Source of the DNA: Benincasa hispida
Taxonomy: Eukaryota > Streptophyta > Magnoliopsida > Cucurbitales > Cucurbitaceae
Direction: 5' to 3'
Assembly: GCF_009727055.1 (NCBI RefSeq)
Contig: NC_052360.1
Coordinates: 67,342,973-67,406,972 of the forward strand
Length of the DNA stretch: 64,000 bases
This document shows positions 22,510 through 35,200 of the stretch, piece after piece. The notes beneath the pieces were generated by a model. That model was not told the origin of the DNA. It searched no databases and worked only from the letters and a program-made list of their open reading frames with translations. Position numbers and translations under genes: made by a program. The stretch's first letter is position 1. The number at the start of each line of letters is the position of its first letter.

Positions 22510-25500
22510 CTGACAAAGATTAATGTTAGAGCTCAATGCAATAATGGAAACTAAAATAAAATTATGATCCTAATGGATGTAAAGGCGTTTTTCCATGGTA
22601 GGTTATGCTATTAGGACTGTATTCAAAGAGGTACAATTACGAGGAAGATATGACCGAACTCTAACATAAATTTCTGATGTATCTCAAGAATAAAAAACAC
22701 ATTTCCTATGTCTACCTTAATATTACTGACTCAAAAATCTAGTCCTCGTACAGAACTTATAATCATTTCTGTAGTGTAATTTGAGTGTAGACTTATTCTT
22801 TACATTCGTCTTTAAAATATAGCTGTATATATATTATTTATTTATTTATCTCGCTTCATTCAAGCATCGTTTTTTTTTGTCCTTATGAGGTGCGCTTTGA
22901 AAACACAACTCACAAGACAAATTTGACTAATATAGAGGTCAGCAAAATCTATTCTACTCAAGCTTCCATTTTCAAAAAACTAATGAGCTCGATTGTTTTG
23001 ACACAATCATATTTCTTTTCTTCCACGCACAAAATTAGCCAGCTCTCTTTTTCCACTCTTGACCAATTTACTTGTGGCCGGGGAAAGATGAAGCTGTTTG
23101 GACTCCGAAATATTCTGGCCTGTTCACTTATAAGTCGGTCTTTTTGCAGCTCACTGAAAGATCCCCAGTCCAAAAAACTTCTATGATCGAGACAATTTAG
23201 AAAAATTGTGCTCCTAAACAAGCGAAGATCTTTCTTTGGTCCTTAGCCCATAGAAGTCTTGAATACTCTTTTTTTTCGATAAAATCAACAACTTTCCTTG
23301 AGAAAAAAAACGAAAGAATAAAAGGGCGTACAACAAAATCCAAACCACAAAACATCCCTTCCACAAGAAGTAAGATGTGTCCTAAAGAGTAATTACAAAA
23401 AAGCTTTGAAATTGAAACCCACAAACAAACATGAAACCTTAAAAGGGACCAAACCTCACTAAAGTCCCTATCCTTATCCCTACCCCTGAACACTCTATTG
23501 TTCCTTTCCCCCCAAATATCCCATACAACAACACACACTCCAACAAACCACAAAAAACAGCCTCTCTCTAAAAGGCAGATGGAGGAGCAACTCTCCAATC
23601 GTCGTATAAATATCCCTCTGACTAGCTCTCTCTGCACCTCAAACTCTTGTAGGAAATAACTCCATAAAGATCTCGCTTACGAATAGCCCCACAAAATGTG
23701 ATCCAGATCTTCCTCTGCCTTCCAACACATAATACAGCAAAAAGGAGCCATTAACGAAGTCCTCATCCTAACAAGCCTATCACAGTGTTAACCTGGCCCA
23801 ACAACACTTGTCGAATAAAGAACTTAACTTTCTTAGGAATCTTAATCCTCCAAACTACAGACCAACTCTCTAACAGGAGTGGGATTTAATAACTGGAGAA
23901 GACTTCCAAAAGGTCAAGACTCCAGACACGAACATCTCTTCTCCCCTCCCTAAAACTGCACTCTTCCAACAAAGACAGAAGAAAGGCCATCTCCATTGTT
24001 TCCCTATTAGATAAATGACGACGAAACCCAAAACAAAGACACAGAGCTTCCCAACTTGACCAACAAATCAAAGGTGGTACAATTTTTAAAGAAAGAAAAA
24101 TGATAGAGATGAGGAAACGCATAGCAAAGGTGTCATCCCCCACCCACTGATCTTCCCAGAAGCACGTACCCCTACCATACCCCACAACATAATGGACCAG
24201 AGTGGAAAAAGAGGGAAGCTCAAGCACAATATCTTTCCAAGGATTTCGATGTGTGCCTTTAACCCCCTTAGCCACCCAATCAAAAGGATGGGTACCATGC
24301 CTACTCTCAATGATTCTATGCCATAAAGATTCGGGTTCAAGGGGAAAATGCCAAAGCCACTTAGCCAGTAAGGCTTTGTTGCAAAGCCTTAAATTCCCAA
24401 TCTCCAGACCTCCCAACTAACAAGATGAGAACTCTTTCCTTCATTCACCCCCTCCAAAAGAAAGTCTCTCATGTACTTCTCAAGATTCTTACAAACCACG
24501 CTCGGAGCATGAAACAGTGAGAAGTAATAAACGGGAATGCCACTCAACACGAACTTGATCAATGTAAGTCTACCAGCTTTGGAGAAGAAGCTTTTCTTCC
24601 ACGCGGCAAGTCTCTTACAGAACTTCTCAAAAATGGGATCCCAAAACGAGATAGCCTTCGGATTACCCCCAAAGGAAGGCCAAGGTAAGAAAAGAGAAAG
24701 GAGTCAACCTCACAACCAATCATCTCCACCCATCTCTTAAGCTTATCCTGATCGCAATTAATACCCAAAACTTGACACTTGCTCCTGTTGATCTTTAGAC
24801 TAGACATGGCTTTGAAGAACTCCACCATATGATTGAGGATCAAAAAGGAATCCTCGTTGCCAAAGCAGAACAATATTGTATCATCAACAAACTGTAAATG
24901 AGACAAGGCTTCCTCTTTCAAACCAAACCTAAAGGCCTCGAAAATATTACTATCCACTCCCTTAGAGATGAGACGACTTAACACATCCACGACAATAAAA
25001 CAAGAAGGGGGATAGAGGGTCCCCTTGTCTCAGGCCTCTAGAAGTCTTAATTGACCCCTTAGGAGTTCCATTGATGAAGATAGAATAGTTCACGTTTCTA
25101 ACACAGACCCACATCCACATCCACATCCACATCCTCCATTTATATTCAAAGCCCTTCTTCTGCATAACCTTATCTAATAAGGCCCAATCAACATGATCAT
25201 AAGCCTTTTCAAAGTCCAATTTGAAGATACTCCCTCCTTTTTAGCCCTGTAATCCTCAATGGCTTTGTTGGCAATAAGAGTGATCAAGAATCCACCTCCC
25301 AGATGATAAGACTCCCTACCTCAGAGATCGTCGAGGGAAGCACCTTCCTTAACCGGTTAGCAAGGATCTTAGCCAGGATCTTAAAATATATTATTGCATC
25401 TCAGAAATGAATTTAAAGAGTCAGTAAGAGTAATGCAATCTGATGAAGATTTAATAACATAGAGAATAATGAAATGTTTTTATACTTAGGAAGCTATTTT

Positions 25501-28500
25501 ATTACGGTCATCATGGTTCGTAGAGGTTTTAAATATGGAGAATGATATGTATACAAGCAACACTAACCTTTTCATCGATCCACATTAACGAACTTAATTG
25601 ATTGTTTAAAATTCGGACAACTGCATCTAACGGCGTCATCCCATCAATCACATCAAGTTCTCCTCCCTATTTAAAAAATAGTAATAATAATAATAATAAT
25701 CAGATATATGATGCATCCATTACCATGTAGAGGGAAATCCAAGGCAAGAATGAAATTTTAAATATAAATAAATAAATAAATAAAAGAAAGAAAGAAAGAA
25801 AGAAGAAGAAAAAGAAGAAATCATTTAGCTGTTATCCTTTACCTGGTTTGCATTTAGCGTCTGGATAATTGATTTGATTTGTTCTGTCATCTGCTCTAGT
25901 TCCCGCTCTATATATTCAGCTTGCTCATACCTGCAACAAGATTAAATTGAAAAGAGATTGAAATTTGAGCCCTCGGTACAATGCCGGAAAATTAATATGT
26001 TGTAGAATTATTAGAACTTAAAAAGATAAATGAATCAACTACCCATCTCCAATAGAGAAACTCAAGAAGCTAGAGAGTCATTTATGGTTTACCCCAAAGC
26101 AACGGTTTTTCATATGTTCATGATAGTGCCTTTTACCATGCAACTTTGAACCGACTTCTTAGGGTAGAGATGGTGAATGTCAACCATGACCCTATGCCAT
26201 AAAGCTTTAACTTCCAAAGAAAACCGCCATAACATTTTTGCGAAAAGAGCCTCGTGAAAAAGTCCCAAATTCACTATACCTAACCCAACACAGATAAAGA
26301 GCCAATACACAAGCTCCCACCTAACAAAATGAGATCCCCCACCAACCTTTTAGACACTTTCTCATAAAGATTCCTTGTGGTCTTTTCTTCTTGGCACACG
26401 AGAAGAAATCCTAAATAAAGATGTGATTTATATTTGTGAATCCCACTCAGAGTTGACTAGATTAGTATCCACCTCCAGAACATAGAGAATTAAGTCTTCC
26501 TCCCATGAGGAGAGGCATTTCAAGACCTACTCCCTTAACAGGTACCAAAAATTGACCAATTAAGACTACTTCCTTAAGGAAAACCCTGATAGATAAAACA
26601 ATGACGCTAGCTTACATGTTGTTAAAGGAAGACCATTTAAAGCTTAGGAGTCTCAAAACTAATATTCATACAGAGGGCTAGAGCGAAGGCTCCTGTCGAA
26701 ATAATTTCAAACAATATCATAATGGAGTTGAAATTAATAAAAATCTCCCACGCTTGAAGAAACGAAAACCCTAATATTCACAAATAAACAACAAAAAAGA
26801 ATGAACTCTCTTGATATTCTTTTTTTTTATATAGGAAACAAACAAGTACATTCCAACGAAACAAGAGACCACAACCTATGGGCAAGGGGTTGAGAAGACC
26901 CCTCCCCAAAAGACTAATACAAGAGTCTTCCGATTGTTAAAACTCATCAAGAAGTATCATTACCTAAATCTGTGAAGTAGGTAATGATGAAAGTAAAAAT
27001 AATAATAGTAATAGAAGAGCAAAAATTAACCAGACATTGTTAGATAGCAAATCCATAAGGAACAGAACCAAATTCTTCAATAATACGCTCAAATTTTGCT
27101 CCTTCAATACAAAAATCATCAAAAGGCTGTAATTACAAAAGAATTTGGTGTAGTTCGTGCACCACCAAGAGGCTATATGCTGAACAAAAGCCCAAAAAGA
27201 ATCAAAGGAAGCGAACTTATCTGCAAAAATTCTACTATTTCTTTCTATCCAAAAACACCACAATAGAGACCGAGTGGCACATCTCCAAAGAATCTTTCCT
27301 TTACCACTAAAGGCTAGGCTATCAAGCCCTTCGAGAAACCAGTCATCCCCCTTGTTTGGTAGACAGCCCTTCAACCTAAAGATACTAAACAGATTAGACC
27401 ATCCCTTGTAGGAAAAATCATAATGCAAGAATAAATGGTCCAGAGACTCCTCATCTTCAAGCAAAGGCAACAAATAGATAGAACAGAGAGCTGTTTTTAA
27501 GTTTCCTCTGCAACATGTCAGGAGTACTTAGGCTTCTATATGTAAGAGACCAAAGGAAAAATCTAACTTTTTTGGGAATTTTCAGCTTCCAAACAAGATT
27601 AACCAACAGAAAAGTGGTGTGAGAGGGTTGCTTCATAATACTTAAGAAAGTAGCTTTTGTAGTAAACTTCCCTGAGGCATCAATCTTCCACTTAAGGCTA
27701 TCACCATTATTCCCCTGCGGCATCCAAGAATTAAGAATTTGCAAAAGCTCAACCATGTCACCCATTTCTCTATCAAAAATGTTCCTTTTGAGGCCCAAGT
27801 CTTACGATTAACACTTTGCTAAGAATATCCAAATTGGAAGTGGGTTCTAATAGAAAGGTGAAGATCTACTGTTTTCTAGTTCTATTTGAAAGCGTATTTC
27901 CATCATCATCCCTCCATTTGAGTTCCTCTTATCATTAAGATTATCTATGAGCAAGGACAAAGCATCGTTTGAAAATTTCTTCAAACTATTGTATCTTGGA
28001 AAAGAAGATCCCATTATTCACAAATTAAAGACAAAACAAATGAACTCTCTTAATATACATGCAAACCCATATTTAGACCCTTGTTGACAGCAATTAACAC
28101 TTTGCTAAGAACATCCAAATTGGAAGTGGGCTCTAATAGAAAGGTGAAGATCTATCATTTTGTAATCCTACTAGAAAGTGTGGTCCATCATCATCCTGCC
28201 GTTTGAGTTTCTATTATCCAGTTAAGTTTATCTATGAGAAAGAGCAAAGCATTGTCCAATAAGTTGAAAACTACTTAAAACTACGCTTCTTTGTAAAAAC
28301 ATTTCCATTCACAAAAAAAATTCAGTTTTCTTCATAATGTTCCTCCATCTAAATGCAAACAGATACATTTTATCTTGAGGATCTAAAGAAGATAACTTGA
28401 CAAATAGACTCAAAAAAAAAAAACATAATAATAAATAATAATTAAAAAGTGAATACTGAGTGCCAAGTTCCAAAGACCAATGTTAAACCATCATCACTTG

Positions 28501-29191
28501 GCAAGATTGTATCAATTTATGAATTGAATACCGACTTTTCAAATCCAAACAACAGCCACAACTAATAAACTCTCCCTGAGGAGTTTGTATCTTTCAAGTA
28601 TTAGTCCCTTAAATATAAAAGACTATACCCTAGAGCATGTAATTAACATAATTAGCATAAAAGCGATCACTCACATTGCATCCCTCGTAGATGCAGCTTC
28701 ATCGTCAAGAAGTAAACCACGTTCATCCTTGTAAATGCGCTCAGCATCTTCTTCCACGCTTTGTAATGCCTTATCAACCTGATAATTGAATAGATAAATC
28801 CACGTTTTTTTTTATTTTTCTTTCATTTTTTCTCAATGAAAGTCGTTATTCATATAAAATAAAAAAAAATTAAATAAAAAAATTAAATCCAATAAGCAAT
28901 TCAAAATTTTTTAAAAAAATTGTATGGTCCGAACTCACTTCCAATTAAGCTAACAAAGTGTCATGCCTTCTTAAAGCACGCTTAGTAATAAAAAGCACAA
29001 ATAAGACAAGTCAACGTTGGGTGCTATTTTCCCAATACTTGGGCTCAAATGATGAGACATAAGATTATAGGAAGAACCTCTGGGACTCGCCTTTCTACAG
29101 CTTTCCTTATGCTCATGTCATCTATTTTAGTTAGAACTCACATTTGGTCCTTGAATTTCTACTGAAGTTTTTTCTTTTTTAGAAACAAACT

Positions 29192-29232
<41 letters not shown>

Positions 29233-32200
29233 AAACAACTTTTCATTGAGAAAGAATGAAAGAATACAAGTACATATAAAGAAAATCAGCCCACAAAAAA
29301 GCATCCCTCTAAAGAAAGTGTTTCCAACTAAGTAAGATGTTACCTAGAGAATAATTACCAAAAAACTTCGGAACCGAAGCTCAAAGCGAAACATGAAAAT
29401 TTCACTAAGGACCAAACCTCGTAAGGGACCTTATCCTAACCTCCAAAAATCCTATTGTTCCTCTCTCCAACGAACCACAACAAGCGGCCTCTCTCTCTGA
29501 AAGGCCTCTCTCTCGAAGTTATAATTTAGCCTCTGAAGTTTAGTATTAACAATATAGATACTATAGTATAGAATTGTGACAATGCAGTACTAAAACTGTA
29601 GTATCTATAGTCCCTAGACAGTGAATTTGTCTAATGATCTGCTTGGTGATTGATTTGGTTAATAACTCTTCCTTCAAGGACACCAAGGCACGAGGGAGAG
29701 AGTGTTAAGTTACCACTTAATACAAACACTCAAGAACAGTACAGAACACAAAACATACTAAAAGATAGAAAAGTATATTGCAATATCAAAAGAAGTTACA
29801 ATATATCATATACATTCGAGAGGGCTACTCTCTCCCAAATTCCCCCAAAGAAAATTCTTACTAAATAAATTATCAATATCCTCCCCTCTTGTCACAACAA
29901 TCAACACAAAGGAAGATAATCTCTAGCTGTGACCTAGGGTGTTCACTCTCCCATGCCAACACTTCCGAGCAAAAAGGCTCACTTTCTTGGGGATCCTCAT
30001 CTTAAGAGTGAAACACAAGATTTTTTTCTATGTAAAGTAAACGACTTTCATTGAGAAAAAATAAAAGAAAACACAGGCATACAAAAAACCAAGTCCAAAG
30101 AAAATGGAGCTCCTTTTACATGAAAGGATCCCAACTATGCGGTATCATACCTATAGAATAATTACAAAAGGTCTTTAGAATCAAAGCCCAAAGGGAAACA
30201 TGAAAATGAACGAGGGACCAAAGCTCCCTATAATCCCTCTCCTCTCCACTCCCCTAGAAACTCTGTTGTTCCACTCCCCCCACAAAACCCATAAAATCGC
30301 ACACACACCAGCACTCCAAAAAAACCAGCCTTTCTCCCCAAAAGGTTGATTGAGGAAGAACTAAGAGTGACACAAGATATGAAATGTGATCTACTAGAGA
30401 ATCCTTTAGAAGGATTAGGAATCCAAATTTCAAACCCAATAGTTCCTCCTCCTAAGATATAGAAGGTGGTCAAGGATAATGGAAAGAAGGGTAGGCATGT
30501 CCATCACCTAAGTCCATAAGGGAACGATGAAAACTCAAAGAGATAGAAAAGGAGTGAGACAAGTTATTTGGATGATGGTGATGTTGCCTACGGATGTCTA
30601 AGAGCATTCTCCAAGAATCAAACTATAGAATCTCTATCATGAATCAAATTGTACTCAATTCATAAAATCTCCCTCTTTATATGGGATTAATACACAAATA
30701 AGGGTAAAAAGGATTAACCTAGCGATTTACCTACATTACTCTAATCCTACCTCCATCTACTCATCTTACAAACGTGGGTTAGGCTTAGAAAACTCAGCCC
30801 ACACCCTCGAGTATTTGAGAGTTTAATAGTTCAACACAGCTACAAGTAAATTCCTTAGGCAAGACCTTCTAGAAAAGAGAGCTATGGTCACATCATTTTT
30901 TTCAACTTTACAGAAAAGAATGAGTTCTTTGTATTGGACAACGTCCATCTATTTTGAATTATCTCCCAATAATAACACCTCAAAAAAATAAATTCCACAA
31001 CGTAAACTTTACCATTTTTAGTGTTAAATCATCAATGGACCCAAAAGTTTTAGCTGATGCATGAAGATAAATTTAACATTATATCAACACTTTAACACTC
31101 CTCATCTGTGGGTTTGGAAATTTGTAAAAGACCCAACAAGAGGAAAAAGTATTTATTATATAGGTTTGAACACATTACCTCCTAGACATCCTGACCTAAA
31201 AGTTTAAGTTGATTGGTGAAGATAAATTTAATATTATATCAACACTTCAACATTTAGCATACCATCTTACGTTTCAAATGACATCCATGTCTGGCCATAT
31301 AGTTTCACATTTGTTCAATGATCTAAAAAATTAATTAAGCAAGAATTCCACTATGACTCAATCTTAACGTCCTAAATGATGATTTAATCAAAACCAAAAA
31401 TAGTATTGATAGGACAAAGGTACATAAGGCCATAGGTAAAATGTCTATCTAAAAGCAAGTATTGAAGGAAAAAGGCACACAAGGCCACAGGTAAATACCT
31501 CCTGTTGGTGAGTTTCGATCAGCTCCAATTTCTTCTCTAACTCAGCTTGGCTCTCAACCACCTTTGCAACTTCAATCTATATTCAAAATAAATGCATTAG
31601 AGCAATCTAGCAATCAATCTATCTTTTACATTATTCTTTTCTTAACATTTAGATAGAGAGAACACTCTTTCCTATACGGCTTCAACTGTCTTTCGTATAT
31701 TTCATCTTACCAATAAATATTCGTTTCTCACCAAGAAGAAAGAGCCAGAACTTCTAAATAAAAATAAATATATAACAAGAGTTCAAGACAACCAATTTGA
31801 TCAATGAAGAAAGAAAGAAAAAAAGAACCAAGTGAATCCTTAAGAAACGAAGAGGTCCAGTGTGCACTTTGATGCCTCCTTTCACATCTAAGATTTTGAA
31901 AAAAATATTCCTTTTCTTTTTTGCCCCTTCTTTTTTACAAAAGTAGACAAACAAAAAGCCTTAGAAAAGTAGTTCCGAGCAACATATGTAAATATAAATT
32001 TAAAAAAAGAAAATAAACACAAAAAACAAAGGAAATTAGAAAGAGAGATGGCGAGTTTGATATTCTTTTTATCTCGTCATTTATGTTACTTTCAGGGTGG
32101 TTTATCCTTTAAAAAAAAGAAGACTCTTGTAATTATTTCCTTTTCCTCATTTGGGCTGGTTGGCCTACCTTTACATTAGCTCCTTTGGCTAGTTTCTTTA

Positions 32201-35200
32201 GTTTTTTTAAAGGAATCGGAACTTTTCATTGATATAATAAAAAGAGTCTAATACTCAAAAAAATATAGTGATACGAAGTAAATAAGAGTTGAAAAATTAA
32301 AAAAAAACAAATAAATAAATAAATTTAAAAACAAAAAACAACAGCAGCACAAAAGCATTTAACAGGATGATGCAATTACAAAGGTCAACTAAAAAATTGG
32401 CTAGTTTCTCTTTTGCAGCTTTTCAATTCTTTAAATGATCATTTAAAAAATAAAAATTAGAATCGGTTGGGAAAAGAAACATCGAGGTAAAATTGAATGG
32501 AGCATTGTCCAAAAAAGCAGGGAAGAATAAATAAAGGGACGCGAACACATAAACTAAAGACTTCCTAGCAAATATGCTACGAGTTCATCTCCTGCAAATT
32601 AGGACCCTAGGGAAGACGCAGGGTGAATAGTAACTATCAACCCAATTAAAGGATCCAAAAATTCATTAACTAGAATTATCTTTTTTTATAATCTTTTTGA
32701 TAATCATCATGTTTTGTCAGAACAGATATAATAGCCAATTAAATTTCATATCTCATTGAAGGTTTGAAAATCTTGAAATGATGTGACATAGCACCTCAAG
32801 TCTAAGGAGAATATCACGATTTTGCATAATCCTCCTATCCCACTCAGCAATAGCATTGGCCTGCTTCCGAAACTTTCCAGTACGCTCTTGAAGCTCTGCA
32901 TTCCATTCCTTTATGATCTATAAAGAAATTGAAGAAAAATGCAAGAAGCATAAAATAAAAACAATTTAATTACCAAAATAGGGGGAAAAAAGACTAAAAA
33001 TTGTTGGAGACATGTTGTATGAAGATTCAATGAACGCAAGAACATGGCACGAATATTTCAAACGAAGTAATTTAATTTGAGCTAAGGTCAACTTAAACTG
33101 AAAGAAAGGTACTTTCTTGGATGAAACAATGACACCACGTTTTTGCAGCCATTTTCATCACTAGATGCATAATTAAGCCATCAATTTATTTCCTATATTA
33201 TTACTATATCTTGAATTAGACGAGTATTAATATCCTTTACCAAAGCCAATACCCTTCCAATCTTTTTCCCTTCCGCCAGTTAGGTAGAACTTTGCATTAA
33301 AAGATGTTGTAGAGAAAACCAGTGAGAGATTAGGTATCCCCACCCACAAGTCATAACCAACTAGGAAGTACCTAAATCTTCTTAATTGATCTCCACATTA
33401 TAAAAATTAAATTAATAAATAAATAAAACAGCTGCAATATTTCGGTCTTAAGGACACCAGTCTCCAACCAGAAGCAAGCAGAGCAGATGGACCAATGATA
33501 AACTTCCCTATGTCTATGACAATCTCGGGGTGGCCTTGAGGCCTTTCACTTGAAGAGGCAAGGAGTAAGTCGGTATGCATGAAGTGCAAGCCTCAAATTT
33601 AATTACAAAAATATGTTTAAATCCTAAGGTTTAAGTACCAGAAAAATCACCCCTATCAATTTCCACTAGAATAAGAGGCTAAACCCTCTAGAAGGACATC
33701 CTTAACGTAGTTACTATTATCACTAATATGATTCAATTTTTCTGTAAAACTAAATCATCATTGTTTCCAAAGCCTAGGTAGTAAAAGTAGTAATTAACTG
33801 AATTGTCACAAGCCATGTATTAACATTCCATATACAGAGGAATCATTTTTTATATATCTATATACATGTAGTAACCTTTATATTTTTTAAAGAATGAGCA
33901 AATTAATAATATTCTTTTAACCCTTACGTAAGGTATTAAAGTCGTTAAGCCTCAATGCATTTTCATGCAGGCAATGTCATAAGCCTCATGGTCCATAGCG
34001 AAGCATGGTAAAACTATAATGGTGAAATAAGGGGAAACATTTAAACCAAATCACAACCGTATTAACTATAGCATCAAAAAATCTAAAGATGGGGATTTCT
34101 TTATCTTGAAAAATTTTTAGATTTCTTTCTTGCAATAAATTCCAATAAAAGGCTCTTATAAAGTTCTCCAAAACCATCTTTTTCTCCTTTCTGAAGGGGT
34201 GTCCACCAAGCGTATAAGAGGAGATTAGAGTTTTGTTAATGAGGCATGTGTTGATTCCTTTTCTAGACCCAATTTGAACTTCTGTTACATAAACATAGAT
34301 AAAATTGTCTGACAAAATAAGGCAACTAAAATGCACTTGCTGAGTTCCGATCATGAAAAAAGAAATACCTCTTCGACAGTCTTCCCTGTTATCTCAGATG
34401 GTAATTTTGGTGTAGAAGATACTGTTGCATTAACAGTTGAAGTTGTACCACTGCATAAATGAAAGATAAAGCAAATGGATAATATACACCATTGAGTTCT
34501 TAATAATAACCACTCCATGCAAGTATTAATATACAGTAGAATGAGTTAAGCGAGAAGACAAATAAGATATGTTGATGTAATAGGATAGGGATATTTTAGT
34601 AAAATCAAGTTATTCTTGATTAATCTTTGATTAATTATATTTTAATTACCAATTTAGTTTTAATCTCTTTTAGTTATCCTTTTGGAACTCTTGTAATTCT
34701 CTATAAATAGAGAGAGTCTCCTTGTATTAGGTCAGTATGGTCACACTCTCATTAATAAAAAGACTCTTGATTTGATTATGGGAGATTTCTCTACTTTAGC
34801 ATTTAGGCTACATCAAATTGGTATCAGAGTATCCGATCTGCCAAGCTGACTGTCGCCAGTGGAAGTCCGAAAAACTCTTAGCGACGCTGATCACAAAAGG
34901 GAGTTTCGTGAGTTGTGCTCATTGCCAAACAACACACACCTTACTAAGGGAAACCCTTTAAATTCAAGAAAATTGAGAAGAAGCTTGAAGAATCATCCAA
35001 GAATGGAATTTTATAGAAGATCTAATGCATTTTGGGACAGAAATTACTAATTCGTGCTTTGAAGAACGACCAATAAGGTTCATAACATGTTCGCGAAAAT
35101 TCAATAATCGGTCCTACAACCATTTTGATGAAGAAACTTATTCAAAAACACCCAATTTGTACATCAATCCCAAAGTATTGAAGAAAATGAAGAAGGGAGC

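Noticed and set aside
33407..33589. 60-codon minus ORF in NUP62 intron 3
   Set aside because: No family and no splice support; it resembles repeat DNA more than an exon.
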